Source: UBA11889 sp002313255 | GTDB taxonomy: Bacteria; Pseudomonadota; Gammaproteobacteria; Pseudomonadales; Azotimanducaceae | Assembly (NCBI GenBank): GCA_913045265.1 | Contig: CAJWQX010000003.1 | Location: forward strand, 1 to 64,000 | Length of the DNA: 64,000 bases | Direction: 5' to 3' | In this document: in pieces, positions 17,327 through 25,884 of the stretch | How positions within the stretch are numbered: the first letter of the stretch is position 1 | Layout: each line of letters opens with the position of its first letter | Made by a program: the position numbers and the translations under genes | Notes under the pieces: generated by a model | The model's input: only the letters and a program-made list of their open reading frames with translations | What the model was told of the DNA's origin: nothing | Database searches by the model: none

Positions 17327-18433
17327 TTGACCAATCCGACGTCCAACTCGACGGTCGTTGTCGGTCTATCCGGAGGAGTCGATTCGGCAGTAGCGGCCAA
17401 ACTCTTGTATGACCAAGGCTATGCAGTCAAAGGCGTCTTCATGAAGAATTGGGATGAAGACGATGGCACGGAACTTTGCACCGCAACCAAGGACTTCGAA
17501 GATGCAAAGCAGGTCGCCGACACGATTGGCATTGAACTCCTACCAGCCAACTTCGCCGCCGAATACTGGGAGTGTGTTTTTGAGGAGTTCCTTATCGAAT
17601 ATCAAAACGCTCGGACACCCAATCCAGACATCCTCTGCAACCGCGAAATTAAATTCGACCTTCTTATTCGCTACGCCCTGCAAATCGGTGCGGAGAAAGT
17701 GGCGACTGGCCACTACGCTCGCGTGACGCAGCATGGGGGCTCATACGCACTTCATAAAGCAGAGGATCTAAACAAAGACCAAACCTATTTCTTGCAGGGC
17801 ATTCATAAGGATTGTCTCGCAAACGTATTGTTTCCTTTATCGCATCTATACAAGAAAGACGTCCGCAACATAGCGAAAACCGCCGGGCTTAGCGTCCACG
17901 AAAAAAAAGACAGCACCGGTATCTGTTTCATCGGCGAACGGCGGTTTAAGGAGTTCCTAGGCCGTTACCTCAAATGCGAGCCTGGCCCAATCGTAGACAG
18001 CCTTGGGAACGAAATCGGTCAACACGATGGACTGGCTTTTTTCACCCTCGGCCAACGTCAGGGACTCGGTATTGGTGGACGCCGAGGCGCAGACCCTGGT
18101 CCTTGGTACGTAATGGAAAAACTCCCCGCGACCAACACCCTCGTTGTCACACAATTGGAAGCGGATCTCATGACCAATAGCCTTATCGCGTCTAACGCCA
18201 ACTGGCTCGTCGATTCGCCAGAAACCAACGCCAACTGCACAGCAAAAACACGTTACGGGCAAGCCGACCAAAGTTGCCGATTCCGTATCAATGGAATGCA
18301 AGTCGAAGTCGCGTTCGACTTGCCACAACGCGCCGTCACTCCCGGTCAGTACATCGCGTTTTACAACGGGACTCAGTGTTTGGGAGGCGCGCAAATCGAG
18401 TCGACTATGGCAGGTACTAACTCAGATGACTAA
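17327..18433 (+). CDS. mnmA: tRNA-specific 2-thiouridylase MnmA
   Basis: 368 residues. The ATP pyrophosphatase loop is GLSGGVDSAVAAKLL, followed by VFMKNWDEDDGTE. The two catalytic cysteines lie in NPDILCNREIKF and DSTGICFIGERRF, and the C-terminal beta domain contains ALQRAVTPGQY-type DLPQRAVTPGQYIAFY. MnmA adenylates U34 of Lys, Glu and Gln tRNAs and replaces O2 with the sulfur delivered by TusE, which is also encoded in this window. The start is TTG (LTNPTSNST); an ATG five bases earlier is out of frame. It lies upstream of purB in the same direction. Confidence 0.95.
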   Translation: MTNPTSNSTVVVGLSGGVDSAVAAKLLYDQGYAVKGVFMKNWDEDDGTELCTATKDFEDAKQVADTIGIELLPANFAAEYWECVFEEFLIEYQNARTPNPDILCNREIKFDLLIRYALQIGAEKVATGHYARVTQHGGSYALHKAEDLNKDQTYFLQGIHKDCLANVLFPLSHLYKKDVRNIAKTAGLSVHEKKDSTGICFIGERRFKEFLGRYLKCEPGPIVDSLGNEIGQHDGLAFFTLGQRQGLGIGGRRGADPGPWYVMEKLPATNTLVVTQLEADLMTNSLIASNANWLVDSPETNANCTAKTRYGQADQSCRFRINGMQVEVAFDLPQRAVTPGQYIAFYNGTQCLGGAQIESTMAGTNSDD

Positions 18434-18487
18434 GATTCCCATCAGTTTGTTTTGTGTAAATTACAAAATTACAGGACCAAGGTCGCG

Positions 18488-19897
18488 ATGACACTCGAGT
18501 CACTGACGGCAATTTCGCCTCTCGATGGACGCTACCGCACACGTACTGGCGATCTCTCGGACTTGGTCAGCGAGTTCGGACTGATCCGTTTGCGCGTCGA
18601 AGTCATGATCCAATGGTTCATTCATCTTGCAAACGAGCCATCTATTGAAAACGCGACCAAACTCGATCCAGCAACCGAGGATCAATGTCGCGACATTTGG
18701 CGCCAATTCAATATCGATGATGCACGGACCGTTCAAGCCATCGAGGTAGAGATCAATCACGATGTCAAAGCCGTGGAATACTTCGTCAAGAACAAGTTGC
18801 AAGATCTGGGATTAGAGGAATGCATCGAATTTGTGCACTTCGCGTGCACTTCCGAAGACGTCAACAATCTGGCATACGGTCTATTACTGAGGCGCAGCCG
18901 CCAAACATGTTTGCTGCCCGCTATCGAAGGTGTGCTGCAAGCGATTGCTATCCTGGCCCGAGAATACGCCGAAATACCCATGCTTTCTCGAACACACGGC
19001 CAACCCGCATCACCGACAACGGTGGGCAAAGAATTGGCAAACTTTGTTGCTCGCATGGAAGTTTGTCTTGACGATCTCGAGAACTGCCCCATTTACGGTA
19101 AAATGAATGGGGCTGTAGGCAACTACAACGCCCACTTCATCGCGTACCCACACGTCAATTGGACCAGCTTGAGCGAGGATTTCGTCTCGTCGCTGGGGCT
19201 CACGTTTAACCCCATGACCACCCAAATCGAGCCCCACGATTACATGGCAAAGCTATTCCAAGAACTTCAAGCCCTCAATCAGGTGTTGCTGGATTTCAAT
19301 CGGGACGTGTGGGGCTATATATCGATTGGTTACTTTAAGCAGCACCTCATCGAAAACGAAGTAGGCAGTTCGACCATGCCACACAAGGTGAATCCAATTG
19401 ATTTCGAAAATGCAGAAGGTCAAATAGGGCTCGCTGGCGCGCTTCTCAACCATCTCGCTGCAAAATTGACCGTGTCTCGGTGGCAGCGTGACTTGTCTGA
19501 TTCGACTGCCTTGCGCAGCGTGGGAACAGCGTTCGCGCACTGCATGGTGGCTTATTCCAGCACCCTCCGCGGTATTCATAAACTCGAGCTGGACAACGAC
19601 GTCATCACAAAAGACCTAGAAGTCTCCTGGGAAGTTCTTACTGAGGCTATACAAACGACAATGCGTAAACACGGTATTAAAGAGCCCTACGAGCGGCTAA
19701 AAAAATGGACACGCGGTCGCCATTTCGACGAGAGCGTCTATCGGGATATTTTGAGCCAACTCGAATTGCCTGCCGAAGCAATGAAGGAGCTCGAAGCACT
19801 TACGCCAGCGACATACATCGGCCTCGCATCAAGCCTCGCCCACCAGACCGCGTCGAGGGTCATTAGTAGAAAATCTTCTAAACCGGATGCAGATTGA
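18488..19897 (+). CDS. purB: Adenylosuccinate lyase
   Basis: 469 residues, of the longer gammaproteobacterial PurB type. It starts MTLESLTAISPLDGRYR and holds the superfamily signature GSSTMPHKVNPIDFENAEG (about residues 295-313), HFACTSEDVNNLAYGL, and SRTHGQPASPTTVGKE. It cleaves SAICAR to AICAR and adenylosuccinate to AMP in purine synthesis. The start at 18488 is preferred over an upstream in-frame ATG because it matches the family N-terminus. Its stop overlaps the TTG start of the next gene. The mnmA-purB linkage is common in gammaproteobacteria. Confidence 0.96.
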   Translation: MTLESLTAISPLDGRYRTRTGDLSDLVSEFGLIRLRVEVMIQWFIHLANEPSIENATKLDPATEDQCRDIWRQFNIDDARTVQAIEVEINHDVKAVEYFVKNKLQDLGLEECIEFVHFACTSEDVNNLAYGLLLRRSRQTCLLPAIEGVLQAIAILAREYAEIPMLSRTHGQPASPTTVGKELANFVARMEVCLDDLENCPIYGKMNGAVGNYNAHFIAYPHVNWTSLSEDFVSSLGLTFNPMTTQIEPHDYMAKLFQELQALNQVLLDFNRDVWGYISIGYFKQHLIENEVGSSTMPHKVNPIDFENAEGQIGLAGALLNHLAAKLTVSRWQRDLSDSTALRSVGTAFAHCMVAYSSTLRGIHKLELDNDVITKDLEVSWEVLTEAIQTTMRKHGIKEPYERLKKWTRGRHFDESVYRDILSQLELPAEAMKELEALTPATYIGLASSLAHQTASRVISRKSSKPDAD

Positions 19898-20340
19898 ACG
19901 TACATGTCTACGAAGTCAGCTGGGGAAGCCATCAAACTGAATTACGGGCCGTAAGGAACGCTGTATTTATCGAGGAACAGAATGTCCCGCGGGACCTCGA
20001 ATGGGATGGCATGGACGAAACCAGCATCCACTTCATCGCAGAAACGAGTGATGGCGACGTGATCGGGACGGCTCGGCTTATGCCTTCGGGGCAGATCGGG
20101 CGTATGGCGATCTTGATCTCATACCGTGGCCATGGGATTGGACGGCGTATGCTGGATATGGCAATCCAGAGTGCACATCGATCCGGCATGAAAGAGGTAT
20201 TCCTACACGCACAGTCTTATGCCTTGGAGTTTTACCTAAAAGCAGGCTTTATACCGGATGGGCTAGAGTTCGAAGAAGCGGGCATTCCACACCGCTCAAT
20301 GACACGTTCTACGGAAGACCGTGAAAGGTCTATCAGATAA
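19894..20340 (+). CDS. GNAT-family N-acetyltransferase
   Basis: 148 residues with the acetyl-CoA binding motif A in MAILISYRGHGIGRRML and motif B in LHAQSYALEFYLKAGFIPDG. The N-terminal VRNAVFIEEQNVPRDLEWDG is typical of the ElaA/YjcF branch, which has many uncharacterised members. The substrate is unknown. The TTG start overlaps the purB stop (TTGA), suggesting translational coupling to purB. About 107 bases with no recognised gene follow, before the convergent prpD. Confidence 0.8.
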   Translation: MNVHVYEVSWGSHQTELRAVRNAVFIEEQNVPRDLEWDGMDETSIHFIAETSDGDVIGTARLMPSGQIGRMAILISYRGHGIGRRMLDMAIQSAHRSGMKEVFLHAQSYALEFYLKAGFIPDGLEFEEAGIPHRSMTRSTEDRERSIR

Positions 20341-20447
20341 AGTCCTTGATCGCCTTCACGTGGCATTTGACTGTTTCAATTAACGGCTGCGCTCGGCGAG
20401 CGACACCAATAATCGGGCTCTCGTGATGCGGGCAATCGAGTGCATCT

Positions 20448-21899
20448 TTAGTTTGGAACGACAAGGAGGTCCATAAATTCATCGACCGGCGTCGATTCCA
20501 GCGCATCCTGCTCCATACAGAGCGTCTCAATTTCGTTCGCGCGTGGCACTGGAAAACGAGCGCTTAGGTTGCGCCGAAATTTATCCTCGAGCAATGGGAT
20601 ACCTTCCGGGCGACGGCGTCGATGACCTAGAGGGTATTCAACAGTCACTTTCTCGGTAGCAGTGCCATCGCGAAAAAAAACTTGCACGGCGTTCGCGATC
20701 GAACGTTTCTCCGGTTGGTGGTATTCCTCACTAAACCGAACATCCTCCTCTACCACCATCGACTCCCGTATCCGGTCAAGTCGAGAATCTGCGGCGACAC
20801 CATCTTCATAATCCGTCGCCACCAAATCGCCTTTCAGAAGACCGACTGCCACCATGTACTGCAAACAATGATCCCGGTCAGCTGGATTGTTCAATGCCCC
20901 AGTTTTACTAATGATCCGGATGGCAGATTCGTGGGTTGTAAGAACAACCTTGTCGACTTCTTGAAGCCGTGGCAATACCTCTGAATGCAAAGCAACCGCG
21001 GCCTCCACCGCCGTCTGCGCATGAAATTCTGCCGGATAGGAGATCTTAAATAAGACATTCTCCATTACATACGTGCCATAGGGTCGCTGAAATTGAAACG
21101 GCTTCCCCTGAAATGAAACGTCGTAAAATCCCCACGTCGGAGCACTGAGCGCGCTCGGGTAACCAATCTCACCTTTGAGGACCAACATCGCCAACCGGAC
21201 CGCCCGACTGGTTGCATCTCCCGCAGCCCACGACTTACGAGGACCCGCGTTTGGGGCGTGCCGATAGGTCCGTAGGCTAGAGCCATCAATAAATGCGTGA
21301 GAAAGTGCGTCGACAACCTGATCGCGGGTCCCACCAAGCATCGCTACGACCACCGCCGTCGAAGCAACCCGGACCAGGAGGACGTGGTCGAGACCCACAC
21401 GGTTAAAACTATTTTCAAGAGCCAAGCAACCCTGAATCTCGTGAGCCTTTATCATTGAATCGATAACGTCTTTCATCAGCAACGGCGCCCCACCCGACGC
21501 CCGCGAATTTCGGCTTACATAATCTGCAACCGACAAGATTGCGCCGAGATTGTCCGACGGGTGTCCCCATTCCGCGGCTAGCCAAGTGTCATTAAAGTCC
21601 AGCCAGCGAACCATGCAACCGATATCCCAAGCGGCCTTCACTGGATCGAGCTCAAACGAAGTCCCGGGAACGCGCGCACCGTTACGAACTTCCGTACCCG
21701 GGACCAGTGGACCTAGATGTTTTAGACAATCAGGGAATGTCTGTGCAAGGAACCCGCACCCAAGGGTATCCATCAAACAATTCCGCGCTGTTTCGCGAGC
21801 TTCGACGCTATCGATCACGTAATCCATTACGTAATCTGCAATATCAACTAACTCTCTATCGGGATCCGGTCGGACGTTAACTTCAGAATTTTCGCTCAT
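20448..21899 (-). CDS. prpD: 2-Methylcitrate dehydratase PrpD
   Basis: 483 residues, the PrpD length, of the MmgE/PrpD family. Identifiable stretches are MDTLGCGFLAQTFPDC, VRWLDFNDTWLAAEWGHPSDN, SHAFIDGSSLRTYRHAPN and the C-terminal VEYPLGHRRRRPEG. It dehydrates 2-methylcitrate to 2-methyl-cis-aconitate in propionate breakdown. The ATG at 21899 gives MSENSEVNVRPD; a TTG seven codons upstream is less likely. It is the last gene of the thrH-prpB-prpC-prpD run, 17 bases after prpC. No acnD/prpF alternative is present. Confidence 0.93.
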   Translation of the reverse strand: MSENSEVNVRPDPDRELVDIADYVMDYVIDSVEARETARNCLMDTLGCGFLAQTFPDCLKHLGPLVPGTEVRNGARVPGTSFELDPVKAAWDIGCMVRWLDFNDTWLAAEWGHPSDNLGAILSVADYVSRNSRASGGAPLLMKDVIDSMIKAHEIQGCLALENSFNRVGLDHVLLVRVASTAVVVAMLGGTRDQVVDALSHAFIDGSSLRTYRHAPNAGPRKSWAAGDATSRAVRLAMLVLKGEIGYPSALSAPTWGFYDVSFQGKPFQFQRPYGTYVMENVLFKISYPAEFHAQTAVEAAVALHSEVLPRLQEVDKVVLTTHESAIRIISKTGALNNPADRDHCLQYMVAVGLLKGDLVATDYEDGVAADSRLDRIRESMVVEEDVRFSEEYHQPEKRSIANAVQVFFRDGTATEKVTVEYPLGHRRRRPEGIPLLEDKFRRNLSARFPVPRANEIETLCMEQDALESTPVDEFMDLLVVPN

Positions 21900-21916
21900 A
21901 CGACCAGTTACAACCT

Positions 21917-23041
21917 TCAACGATTACTTATCGGCTCAAGCGTCCTTGGCTCGGGGCCAATGTAATCAGCACTGGGTCGAATGATCCGATTATTTGAACG
22001 TTGTTCCATGACGTGAGCAGCCCACCCAGAGAGCCTCGAACAGACAAAAATTGGAGTAAATAATTTTGTCGGGATACCCATGAAGTGGTACGCCGCCGCG
22101 TGAAAAAAATCGGCATTGGCGAATAGTGCTTTCTCATCCCACATCACTTTCTCCACAGCGCAGGAAACAGGGTAATAACGCTCGTCCCCAACGATATCCG
22201 CGAGTTTCTCCGCCCAACCCTTAATCACTGTATTTCTTGGATCAGACGTTCGATAAATCGCATGCCCAAATCCCATGATTACTTCTTTACGGTCGAGCAT
22301 TTCCCGGACGCCCCGTTCGGCTTGTTCTGGCGTCTCGTATCGGTCAATCAGGGCCATCGCTGCTTCGTTCGCGCCACCGTGGAGGGGACCCCGCAGCGAA
22401 CCGATAGCTCCCGTAATGCACGAGTACATGTCTGATAACGTGGACGCGCACACTCGGCCTGTGAACGTCGACGCATTAAATTCGTGCTCGGCGTAAAGAA
22501 TCAACGACACATCCATGACACGACAAAAAGTTTCATTCGAAGCATCTCCTAATAAGGTTTCGAGAAAATGCTCGGCAATCGAATCTGCATCCGTTTGCTC
22601 TTCAATTCGCACGCCATCGTGGCTAAAGCGATACCAGTAATTAATAATCGATGGCAGAGCGCCCAATAGACGATCCGCGACTTCCTGTTGTTGATCAAAG
22701 TCCATCTCGGGTTCGAGATTGCCTAGCATCGAACATCCCGTACGCATTACGTCCATGGGATGAGTGTTCGAGGGAATCCGTTCAAGAACGTCCTTTAGAG
22801 CCTCGGGTAATCCACGAAGCGCCTTCAATTTTGTCCGGTAGGCATCAAGCGTCGTTTGATTAGGCAGTTCGCCGTATAGAATCAAATAGGCAACTTCTTC
22901 GAACGTCGCAAGCTCGGCGAGTTCTGAGATATCGTAACCGCGGTATGTCAAACCGGTACCTGTCTTTCCGACGGTACATAGCGCCGTATCACCAGCTGAC
23001 TGACCTCGCAATCCGGCACCGCTGAGTTTCTTATCGACCAT
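21917..23041 (-). CDS. prpC: 2-Methylcitrate synthase PrpC
   Basis: 374 residues in the citrate synthase superfamily. The catalytic His/Asp context is seen in GPLHGGANEAAMALID, IMGFGHAIYRTSDPRN and HVMEQRSNNRIIRPSADYIG. The short N-terminus and the LTYRGYDISELAE start are typical of methylcitrate synthases. It joins propionyl-CoA and oxaloacetate. The ATG at 23041 (MVDKKLSGAGLRG) overlaps the prpB stop by 11 bases. A longer in-frame reading upstream lies inside prpB and is not protein-like. Confidence 0.95.
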   Translation of the reverse strand: MVDKKLSGAGLRGQSAGDTALCTVGKTGTGLTYRGYDISELAELATFEEVAYLILYGELPNQTTLDAYRTKLKALRGLPEALKDVLERIPSNTHPMDVMRTGCSMLGNLEPEMDFDQQQEVADRLLGALPSIINYWYRFSHDGVRIEEQTDADSIAEHFLETLLGDASNETFCRVMDVSLILYAEHEFNASTFTGRVCASTLSDMYSCITGAIGSLRGPLHGGANEAAMALIDRYETPEQAERGVREMLDRKEVIMGFGHAIYRTSDPRNTVIKGWAEKLADIVGDERYYPVSCAVEKVMWDEKALFANADFFHAAAYHFMGIPTKLFTPIFVCSRLSGWAAHVMEQRSNNRIIRPSADYIGPEPRTLEPISNR

Positions 23042-23924
23042 CGTCCGATTCCTCCCTAAATAATTCGTCCAGCTTCTGCTCGAATGCGTGATAGCCAAGG
23101 AATTCGTATAGCTGATCCCGCGTCTGCATGGTTGCAACGACATCCCGTTGCGTCCCCTTGACCCTTATTTCCTTATAAACGTTCAATGCCGCCAGGTTCA
23201 TCGCGCGAAACGCCGACAACGGGTACAACACCATGTGCACTCCAACCTGACGAAGCTCGTCGACACTATATAGAGGTGTCGCGCCAAATTCTGTGAGGTT
23301 TGCGAGTACGGGGACGTCCACACTACCAACGATTTCCCCATACATCGAAACATCCGTCATCGCCTCCGCAAAGATCGCATCGGCACCTGCTTCGACATAC
23401 TCTTGGGTTCGATCCAACACCGCGTTGAAACCGTCGACGGCGAGCGCGTCGGTACGTGCCATCAAAATAAATGACGGATCAATTCTCGCGTCAACGGCTG
23501 CCTTGATTCGGTCACACATTTCTTCCGCCGAAACGATTGCTTTATTGGGTCTGTGACCACAACGTTTCTGCGAAACCTGATCTTCAATGTGGACAGCCCC
23601 TACCCCCGCCTTTTCCATTTCCCGTATGGTCCGGGCGATACTGAAAGCGCCTCCCCAACCCGTGTCAATGTCGACGAGCAACGGGGTGTCGGTTGCACCC
23701 GTTATACGCCGCGCATCCGTGATCACGTCCTGCATCGAGGTGATCCCTAAATCAGGTAAAGCATACGATGCAGCTGCCACACCTCCGCCAGAAAGGTATA
23801 GGCAGCGAAAACCAACCTGCTCCGCCATCAAGGCTGCATACGCATTGATCGCACCAACAATCTGCAATGGCCGTTCCTGGACAAGTGCCTCCCGAAATCT
23901 TTCGCCTGCAGTCGACACAGCCAT
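23031..23924 (-). CDS. prpB: Methylisocitrate lyase PrpB
   Basis: 297 residues in the isocitrate lyase/PEP mutase superfamily. The active-site loop is QKRCGHRPNKAIVSAEEM, and metal ligands are in LLVDIDTGWGGAF and HIEDQVSQ. The enzyme splits 2-methylisocitrate to pyruvate and succinate, closing the methylcitrate cycle. The ATG at 23924 (MAVSTAGERFRE) is chosen because GAGGAG sits six bases upstream; another ATG five codons earlier lies inside the thrH stop region. It starts seven bases after thrH, hence one operon. Confidence 0.95.
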   Translation of the reverse strand: MAVSTAGERFREALVQERPLQIVGAINAYAALMAEQVGFRCLYLSGGGVAAASYALPDLGITSMQDVITDARRITGATDTPLLVDIDTGWGGAFSIARTIREMEKAGVGAVHIEDQVSQKRCGHRPNKAIVSAEEMCDRIKAAVDARIDPSFILMARTDALAVDGFNAVLDRTQEYVEAGADAIFAEAMTDVSMYGEIVGSVDVPVLANLTEFGATPLYSVDELRQVGVHMVLYPLSAFRAMNLAALNVYKEIRVKGTQRDVVATMQTRDQLYEFLGYHAFEQKLDELFREESDDGR

Positions 23925-23931
23925 GTTCTCC

Positions 23932-24531
23932 TCAGTCACTGAATTCGTTAAGCCTCTCTTTCAAACCAGCATAAGTCGACACAGTCTCAATCGTTGGAAA
24001 ACGATCCGATATGGAAGCCGGTGCGTTAAAGAAAAAACCTTTATTCGCCTGTTTCAGCATACCAACGTCATTAAAGGAATCACCCGCGGCCATTACACGC
24101 AAATTTAGGGATTGGAATGAACGAACTGCTTGCGTTTTGGGGTCATCTTGACGCAATTGGTACCCAACAACACGATCTTCAACCACTGTCATTCGATGGC
24201 ACAGTAGAAAAGGATTCCCTAATTTCGCCATCAAGGGCAACGCAAACTCATAAAAAGTATCGGAAAGAATCGCCAACTGGAAACAAATACGCATGTCGTC
24301 GAGGAAAGCAGCGGCATCTTCAAAGGGCTCGATCCCCTCAATAACCTGGCAGATGGAGCTGTAACTAACGTCGTGACGTTCCAACACGGCCAATCGATGG
24401 GTCATCAATTCATCGTAATCGACGACGTCTCGTGTAGTGAGCCGCAACTCTTCGTCACCGACTACGTCGGCAATCACCTCCCAGATTTCCGGTACGAGAA
24501 CACCTTCTAAGTCCAGACAAAGTACGTTCAT
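23932..24531 (-). CDS. thrH: ThrH-type phosphoserine phosphatase / homoserine phosphotransferase
   Basis: 199 residues, HAD superfamily. The nucleophile motif is LDLEGVLVPEIWE, motif II is in LAILSDTFYEFALPL, and motif IV is in VMAAGDSFNDVGML. This is the ThrH family described in Pseudomonas, which can dephosphorylate phosphoserine and transfer the phosphate to homoserine. The ATG at 24531 has GGAGAG just upstream. It heads the leftward prp operon and is divergent from cysH. No LysR or PrpR-type activator for prp genes is next to it. Confidence 0.9.
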   Translation of the reverse strand: MNVLCLDLEGVLVPEIWEVIADVVGDEELRLTTRDVVDYDELMTHRLAVLERHDVSYSSICQVIEGIEPFEDAAAFLDDMRICFQLAILSDTFYEFALPLMAKLGNPFLLCHRMTVVEDRVVGYQLRQDDPKTQAVRSFQSLNLRVMAAGDSFNDVGMLKQANKGFFFNAPASISDRFPTIETVSTYAGLKERLNEFSD

Positions 24532-24717
24532 TGGGCTCTCCGGGGGGCGCGTATCTTACGGGAGCACCCGCCTCAAGCCTAGAGGGCGAGTGTATGTGCA
24601 TGCGGAAGCGGCCTAATAAGTTGTAAGCATATGACGAAGGATTACTTTTTCGGGTAACCGGTCGCTGGTACATTCGCACATTCTCAATGTCGACTCGTTC
24701 AGGTCTACCGAAACTCG

Positions 24718-25479
24718 ATGGTATCGATCAACACTCAATTCAGAAAAAACATTTCGGACGTTGCGCCCATGGATGTACTTGCCGACGCATTTAATCGCTT
24801 CGAGCAAAGCCAAATCTCGATTTCCTTTAGTGGCGCCGAAGACGTTGTCCTCATTGAAATGGCGTATCAATTACTTGGGAATAGAGTGCCGGTTTTTTGC
24901 CTTGATACCGGAAGACTTCATCCCGAAACGTATCGGTACATCGACCAGGTTCGGAAACATTACGGCATTTCGATCGACATGTTGTCTCCAGACCCAGCCA
25001 ACCTAGAGCAACTCGTACGGGAAAAAGGCCTCTTTAGTTTTTATCAAGATGGGCATCACGAGTGTTGCGCCATTCGTAAAATACAACCGTTAACGAAAAA
25101 ATTATGCCACCTGGACGCATGGATCACCGGACAGCGCCGTGATCAAAACGTCACAAGAACTGAACTTCCGCAGGAACAAGAGGACCGTGCCTTTTCAACG
25201 CCGAGGCACCCGATTACAAAATTCAATCCGTTAGCGTCGTGGACCTCACCCGATGTCTGGCGTTACATCCAAACAAACGGCGTTCCCTACAATCCACTAC
25301 ACGATCAAGGGTTTTCGTCAATCGGTTGCGAACCGTGTACGCGCTCCATCTCAAGGTTTCAGCCCGAACGGGCCGGGCGTTGGTGGTGGGAAGACGAGAA
25401 AGACAAAGAGTGCGGCCTGCACGCACAAAATATTGATGCCCAACCTGTGCGAGTCATCGAAAAACACACACAGGCTTGA
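24718..25479 (+). CDS. cysH: Phosphoadenylyl/adenylyl-sulfate reductase CysH
   Basis: 253 residues. The PP-loop is ISISFSGAEDVVLIEM. The cysteine pairs ECCAIRK and GCEPC show a [4Fe-4S] cluster of the APS-reductase type, and ECGLHAQ near the end holds the catalytic cysteine. It reduces activated sulfate to sulfite using thioredoxin. Sulfite then goes to the CysI-type reductase encoded at 39.8 kb. The ATG start at 24718 is divergent from thrH. A decayed thioredoxin-like gene lies downstream and the CysB regulator is convergent beyond it. Confidence 0.95.
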   Translation: MVSINTQFRKNISDVAPMDVLADAFNRFEQSQISISFSGAEDVVLIEMAYQLLGNRVPVFCLDTGRLHPETYRYIDQVRKHYGISIDMLSPDPANLEQLVREKGLFSFYQDGHHECCAIRKIQPLTKKLCHLDAWITGQRRDQNVTRTELPQEQEDRAFSTPRHPITKFNPLASWTSPDVWRYIQTNGVPYNPLHDQGFSSIGCEPCTRSISRFQPERAGRWWWEDEKDKECGLHAQNIDAQPVRVIEKHTQA

Positions 25480-25542
25480 CGTCGAGTTCGTCATTCAGTG
25501 CGACTGATCGCAAGGCATTTTTTACACCTGAGACCTACCCAC

Positions 25543-25872
25543 ATGAAGGTTACTTTCGTAAAGAAGGTTTTGGCGGATAGCATGCTGTATCACAAATGTT
25601 CCGACGCGGAAGCGAACTTATTATCTCGGGGGTCTATTCGGTTGCTTTGACAAGATCACTATCGCCGATGAACGCGACCCTGCATCCGCGGGGATGCGAG
25701 GTATTCGATTTCGACTTCGCCCTTCTCCATCGTGGATAAAGGAGACGTAGTTCAAACCGACACCAGGTATAAGAATTTCCTGCAGGACCTACGCGGGATA
25801 GCAATCAACAAAGAAACCCGACAAGAAGCAGAAGAAATCTTGTGTGCCAACCCGGATCTCGATCTAATCTGA
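25543..25872 (+). pseudogene. Decayed thioredoxin-like/glutaredoxin-like small protein gene
   Basis: This stretch, just downstream of cysH, reads as protein in two frames. Frame 1 from ATG 25543 gives MKVTFVKKVLADSMLYHKCS and stops at TGA 25648-25650. Shifting to frame 2 continues as DKITIADERDPASAGMRG. Returning to frame 1 near 25717 gives SPFSIVDKGDVV and ends EAEEILCANPDLDLI with TGA 25870-25872. The order matches, from memory, a small thioredoxin-fold protein that often lies between cysH and cysB. The usual CRKC-like redox pair is YHKC here, so one cysteine is also lost, as well as residues around the second frameshift. This is the only 300-base-plus gap without an intact gene apart from the tRNA region. 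Confidence 0.7.
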
Positions 25873-25884
25873 TCTGACCACAAA

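Noticed and set aside
20333..20530. Minus-strand frame past the prpD stop (KDALDCPHHESPIIGVARR)
   Set aside because: It looks slightly protein-like and has a possible TTG start, but it is short, unknown, and its only start lies inside prpD. Not supported enough to call.
24532..24717. Search for CysB-type or other operator in the thrH/cysH gap
   Set aside because: CysB sites are too degenerate to call by eye; no convincing dyad was found.
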